Shown: positions 6,647-7,789 of the stretch, piece by piece
Layout: the number at the start of each line of letters is the position of its first letter
Numbering within the stretch: the stretch's first letter is position 1
Origin: an uncultured Eubacteriales bacterium
GTDB lineage: Bacteria > Bacillota > Clostridia > UBA1381 > UBA9506
Assembly: GCA_902478395.1 (NCBI GenBank)
Contig: CABSKZ010000123.1
Location: 1 to 7,789 of the forward strand
Reading direction: 5' to 3'
Length of the DNA stretch: 7,789 nt
Translations under genes and position numbers: made by a program
The notes under the pieces: model-generated
What the model was told of the DNA's origin: nothing
Databases searched by the model: none
What the model saw: only the letters and a program-made list of their open reading frames with translations

Positions 6647-6666
6647 CCGCCGCTCTCTGGCGGCGG
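6647..6666 (-). other. GC-rich hairpin just upstream of the P-loop/Asp23 ribosome-binding site
   Basis: The arms CCGCCGC (6647-6653) and GCGGCGG (6660-6666) are perfect 7-bp complements made only of G and C, with a 6-nt loop. It sits in the 59-nt gap after recR. On the minus strand it is followed after 2 nt by AGGAGAGGA, the ribosome-binding site, not by a T-run, so it is not a normal intrinsic terminator. It may stabilise or divide the transcript, or modulate translation; that is inference. Confidence 0.65.
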
Positions 6667-6689
6667 CTAAAAATATTGTTTTCGGGCAG

Positions 6690-7283
6690 CTACATTTCCC
6701 GGCGGCCTTCCAGCGCACGGGTTAGGGTAACCTCGTCCGCATATTCCAAATCGCCGCCGACCGGAATACCGTGCGCGATTCTCGTCACCTTCACGCCGAG
6801 TGGTTTCAGCAGCTTTGACACATACATCGCCGTTGCCTCTCCTTCGATATTCGGGTTCGTGGCCATAATGACCTCTGTGACGCCGCCCTGTTGTATTCGT
6901 TCCAAAAGCTCCTTGATTTTTATATCGTTTGGCCCTATGCCGTCCATTGGTGAGATTGCCCCGTGAAGGACGTGATACAGGCCCTTATATTCTCTGGTTT
7001 TCTCCATTGCAAGCACGTCTTTCGGGTTTTCGACCACACAAATCAGCCCCTTGTCGCGCTTCCCGCTGGAGCAGATATCGCACGGCACTCTGTCTGTTAA
7101 CGACTGGCAGACTGGACAGAAGGTGATTTTCTCCTTCGCGTCTACAATTGCTCCCGCAAGCTCCGACACCTCTTTGTCAGAAAGCCGCAGAACATGATAG
7201 GCCAGCCGTTCGGCGGTCCGTTTGCCGATGCCCGGCATCTTTTCAAATTCTTCTATCAGTCTTGCTATCGGCAGTGCGTACAC
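6690..7283 (-). CDS. recR: Recombination mediator protein RecR
   Basis: A 197-residue RecR, the partner of RecO (and RecF) that helps load RecA onto SSB-coated single-stranded DNA at gaps. The length is typical. In order: a helix-hairpin-helix around MPGIGKRTAERLAYH (16-30), a four-cysteine zinc finger with Cys56, Cys59, Cys68 and Cys71, a Toprim domain from about 79 (LICVVENPKD) through ATNPNIEGEATA (141-152) to RIAHGIPVGGDLEYADEVTL (168-187). The start is GTG (7283-7281), supported by GGGGGGAG at 7288-7295, 4 nt upstream, and by the family N-terminus YALPIARLIEEF. The first G of this site is the last base of the upstream gene's TAG, so the two genes are 11 nt apart and probably co-transcribed. 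In many Firmicutes recR follows dnaX and ybaB; here the gene before it is neither as far as I can see. Confidence 0.97.
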   Translation of the reverse strand: MYALPIARLIEEFEKMPGIGKRTAERLAYHVLRLSDKEVSELAGAIVDAKEKITFCPVCQSLTDRVPCDICSSGKRDKGLICVVENPKDVLAMEKTREYKGLYHVLHGAISPMDGIGPNDIKIKELLERIQQGGVTEVIMATNPNIEGEATAMYVSKLLKPLGVKVTRIAHGIPVGGDLEYADEVTLTRALEGRREM

Positions 7284-7287
7284 CGCG

Positions 7288-7295
7288 CTCCCCCC
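7288..7295 (-). promoter_or_regulatory. Shine-Dalgarno site of recR supporting a GTG start
   Basis: The minus strand reads GGGGGGAG-CGCG-GTG. It decides for the GTG at 7283, whose product begins with the usual RecR N-terminus. The site shares its first base with the stop codon of the preceding gene. Confidence 0.6.
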
Positions 7296-7769
7296 TATTC
7301 TTCCTGTTCAATGACAAACGCGCCGAATTCGCGCGCCGTTATTTCCCCATACTGGTCTGACTTTACAGCTGGACGGCCTGGATACAGCTTGAGCGCAAGC
7401 TCCAGCGCGTCCATGTCCGTTATACGAAAGCAAACCGGAGGCGCGTTTGACGCAATCAGCTTCTCAATCACAGGCCGCACCTCTTCCTCTGACTCGATTG
7501 AAATCTCCAGCAGGTTTTTGTTTTCTCCAATGACATTGTTGTGAAAATCCATGAAAAAAATCTGCGTAATTGCCGTCACCGCGTTCACTTGCGGAAAGTC
7601 CGGCATAAACGGGTGCAGCTGCCACAATTCCTTGCTCAGCGCTCCTGTATAGGCGCTGTTAGACCCATGCGCCGCACCGACGGCCACGCATTTATGGCTA
7701 ACGAAGCTGCCCGCGTACAGCGACAAATCCTGTGGCTCAACGGCATTGTCCACATCCGGCAGCACAAAC
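7295..7769 (-). CDS. Unrecognised protein, C-terminal fragment (5' end lost at the contig edge)
   Basis: An open frame of 157 genuine residues ending at TAG (7297-7295), 11 nt before recR. Its start is not in the window: the ATG that would give MCIRDR as N-terminus lies in adapter sequence (7770-7788). The protein is mixed alpha/beta, without a signal peptide, membrane segment, cysteine cluster or nucleotide-binding motif that I can see. Notable stretches are SHKCVAVGAAHGSNSAYTG, a hydrophobic ITQIFFMDF, and NKNLLEISIESEEEVRPV running on to PPVCFRITDMDALELALKLYPGRPAV. By eye the last part recalls the strand-helix pattern of pterin-binding TIM barrels (DHPS or corrinoid methyltransferases), but the overall match is weak, and I leave it unnamed. 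Codon use looks like its neighbours, and its position suggests the same transcript as recR. Confidence 0.75.
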
Positions 7770-7788
7770 CTGTCTCTTATACACATCT
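7770..7788. other. Tn5 mosaic end / Nextera adapter sequence (artefact)
   Basis: The last bases of the window are exactly the 19-bp Tn5 mosaic end as used in Nextera-type tagmentation libraries, CTGTCTCTTATACACATCT, followed by one more C (7789), which agrees with the read-1-side adapter continuation. This is library adapter left on a contig end, not genomic DNA. Translated on the minus strand it yields the well-known false peptide MCIRDR, here joined in frame to the gene upstream of recR. Confidence 0.96.
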
Positions 7789-7789
7789 C

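Noticed and set aside
7770..7786. ATG at 7786 as the start of the gene upstream of recR
   Set aside because: The codons come from the Tn5/Nextera adapter (peptide MCIRDR), not from the genome.
7770..7788. Genuine Tn5-family transposon end
   Set aside because: The match is to the engineered mosaic end at the very end of the sequence, with no transposase or insertion-sequence body and with an adapter-consistent following base. A library artefact explains it fully.

Overview
The window is a tightly packed stretch of a Gram-positive chromosome, most likely from a member of the Clostridia (Firmicutes) of medium GC content. Every gene I can support lies on the minus strand, so transcription runs from the right edge to the left. 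The evidence for the placement is the gene set: RecR next to a P-loop/Asp23 protein, a YabB-RsmI pair, the YfmF/YfmH peptidase pair and Lgt. The strong purine-rich Shine-Dalgarno sites fit as well. The exact family cannot be fixed from the sequence alone.

Layout in transcription order (right to left). (1) A C-terminal fragment of an unrecognised protein (7295-7769), whose upstream end is replaced by a Tn5/Nextera transposon-adapter sequence at 7770-7788. This marks a contig end and a sequencing artefact. (2) recR (6690-7283), recombination-repair protein. (3) A P-loop NTPase fused to an Asp23/Gls24 domain (5803-6630). (4) A YabB/TrmN6-type N6-adenine methyltransferase (5124-5813). (5) rsmI, 16S rRNA 2'-O-methyltransferase (4241-5110). 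(6) An isochorismatase/nicotinamidase-like cysteine hydrolase (3591-4244). (7) yfmF, an M16-family protein without the zinc motif (2128-3420). (8) yfmH, its partner with an intact HxxEH motif (842-2131). (9) lgt, prolipoprotein diacylglyceryl transferase (1-774), cut by the left edge a few residues before its expected end.

Genes 3-6 and 7-8 overlap or nearly touch: 11 nt, 13-nt gap, 4 nt (ATGA), and 4 nt (ATGA) for yfmF-yfmH. They look translationally coupled. The largest gap is 170 nt, in front of yfmF (3421-3590), and is the only plausible place for an internal promoter, though I see no convincing one. Two short gaps (before lgt and before the Asp23 fusion) each hold a GC-rich hairpin directly against the Shine-Dalgarno sequence of the next gene, without a T-tract.

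Functionally the block combines DNA repair (RecR), RNA modification (TrmN6-like, RsmI), a probable heterodimeric M16 peptidase linked in Bacillus to EF-P modification, and lipoprotein maturation (Lgt). This is mostly conserved housekeeping content. I found no phage, insertion sequence, CRISPR array, tRNA or rRNA. The items most worth a second look are the adapter-derived false N-terminus, the P-loop/Asp23 fusion, the unidentified fragment upstream of recR, and the hairpins abutting ribosome-binding sites.
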